Shown: positions 63,585-64,000 of the stretch, piece by piece
Layout of the letters: every line of letters begins with the position of its first letter
How positions within the stretch are numbered: position 1 is the stretch's first letter
Assembly (NCBI GenBank): GCA_945643635.1
Contig: CALZFC010000017.1
Coordinates: 2,826,001 to 2,890,000 of the forward strand
DNA length: 64,000 bases
DNA from: Allodiplogaster sudhausi
Taxonomy: Eukaryota; Nematoda; Chromadorea; Rhabditida; Diplogasteridae
Reading direction: 5' to 3'
Made by a program: the position numbers and the translations under genes
Notes under the pieces: model-generated
The model's input: only the letters and a program-made list of their open reading frames with translations
The model's database searches: none
Told to the model about the DNA's origin: nothing

Positions 63585-64000
63585 TTCCTCTCTGCGTAAA
63601 GCAAAGAAAAGGTTGCGCCTGAGCAAATTTGTATCTTTGCACACGTTTCTTGACTATTTTCTAAAAATGAAAAAAATATATATATATATAATAAAAAAAG
63701 GACGCATGAGTTGCGATATTGGCAAAAAAAAATTCGGTTGGCGCTATTCTAATTCCAATTCCATTCTCATATATCAAGCCGAGTGTCTTGAAGTTTTAGG
63801 GGTGGTCCAAACTGATGTGATATGATATGTATGTACATATGTATTGGCGTATCATGAAGAAGACGAAAGAAAGCGGTCACGCATGAAATTGAATGACTTT
63901 CCGTCAAAAAAAATTTGCTGATGACTCGTCAAAAGTCGAATATTGCATTTTACATACAGGTTTCACACATTACACATGTTATAATGGCTTTCATTCGGAT
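63585..64000. other. Upstream of transporter D
   Basis: AT-rich, no gene supported. The window ends here. Confidence 0.6.

Overview
The window looks like nuclear DNA of a nematode, probably a rhabditid or diplogastrid relative. The grounds are: short GC-rich exons of about 50-200 bp in an AT-rich background with GT..AG introns; a nematode-type seven-pass chemoreceptor of the Str/Srh superfamily; the 3' end of a receptor-type guanylate cyclase; a six-cysteine ShKT domain; a helical-repeat protein resembling ZYG11; and an expanded tandem family of SLC17-like major facilitator transporters. No bacterial or organellar feature was seen. Genus cannot be set from the sequence alone.

Layout. 1-938 (+) is the end of a guanylate cyclase. 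2069-8027 (-) holds a leucine-rich-like gene end and a large helical-repeat (ZYG11-like) gene. 9140-13100 is mostly repeats, with one orphan terminal exon and a small secreted or single-pass membrane gene (+). 14115-18162 (-) is transporter gene A, complete. 18.2-22.2 kb is intergenic and holds duplicated spacer blocks and an exon-1 relic. 22.2-25.4 kb (-) is a chemoreceptor gene with nearly every exon resolved. 26-33.2 kb holds palindromic elements, two more members of the small membrane family (-) and a secreted ShKT peptide gene (+), with shared inverted 5' flanks. 33294-38616 (-) is transporter B, 41866-46415 (-) transporter C and 60000-63584 (-) transporter D. Between B and C lie relics of a further transporter copy and a duplicated last exon of the guanylate cyclase. 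46.4-54.4 kb is repeat-rich, with simple-sequence tracts and two very large inverted-repeat elements. 54.6-57.9 kb (-) is a decayed second chemoreceptor. 58.4-58.7 kb is a small GGCC-rich island.

The main theme is birth and decay of genes by local duplication. Four SLC17-like transporters share the same 15-exon architecture and similar intergenic spacers, with at least two truncated relics between them. The chemoreceptor, the small membrane genes and the cyclase terminal exon also have local duplicates. Foldback elements, a TA-flanked Tc1/mariner-type insertion and minisatellites are embedded among them. Exon positions are hand-derived from splice sites and paralogue comparison, and no alignments were run. 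Spans given as 'about' may be off by tens of bases.
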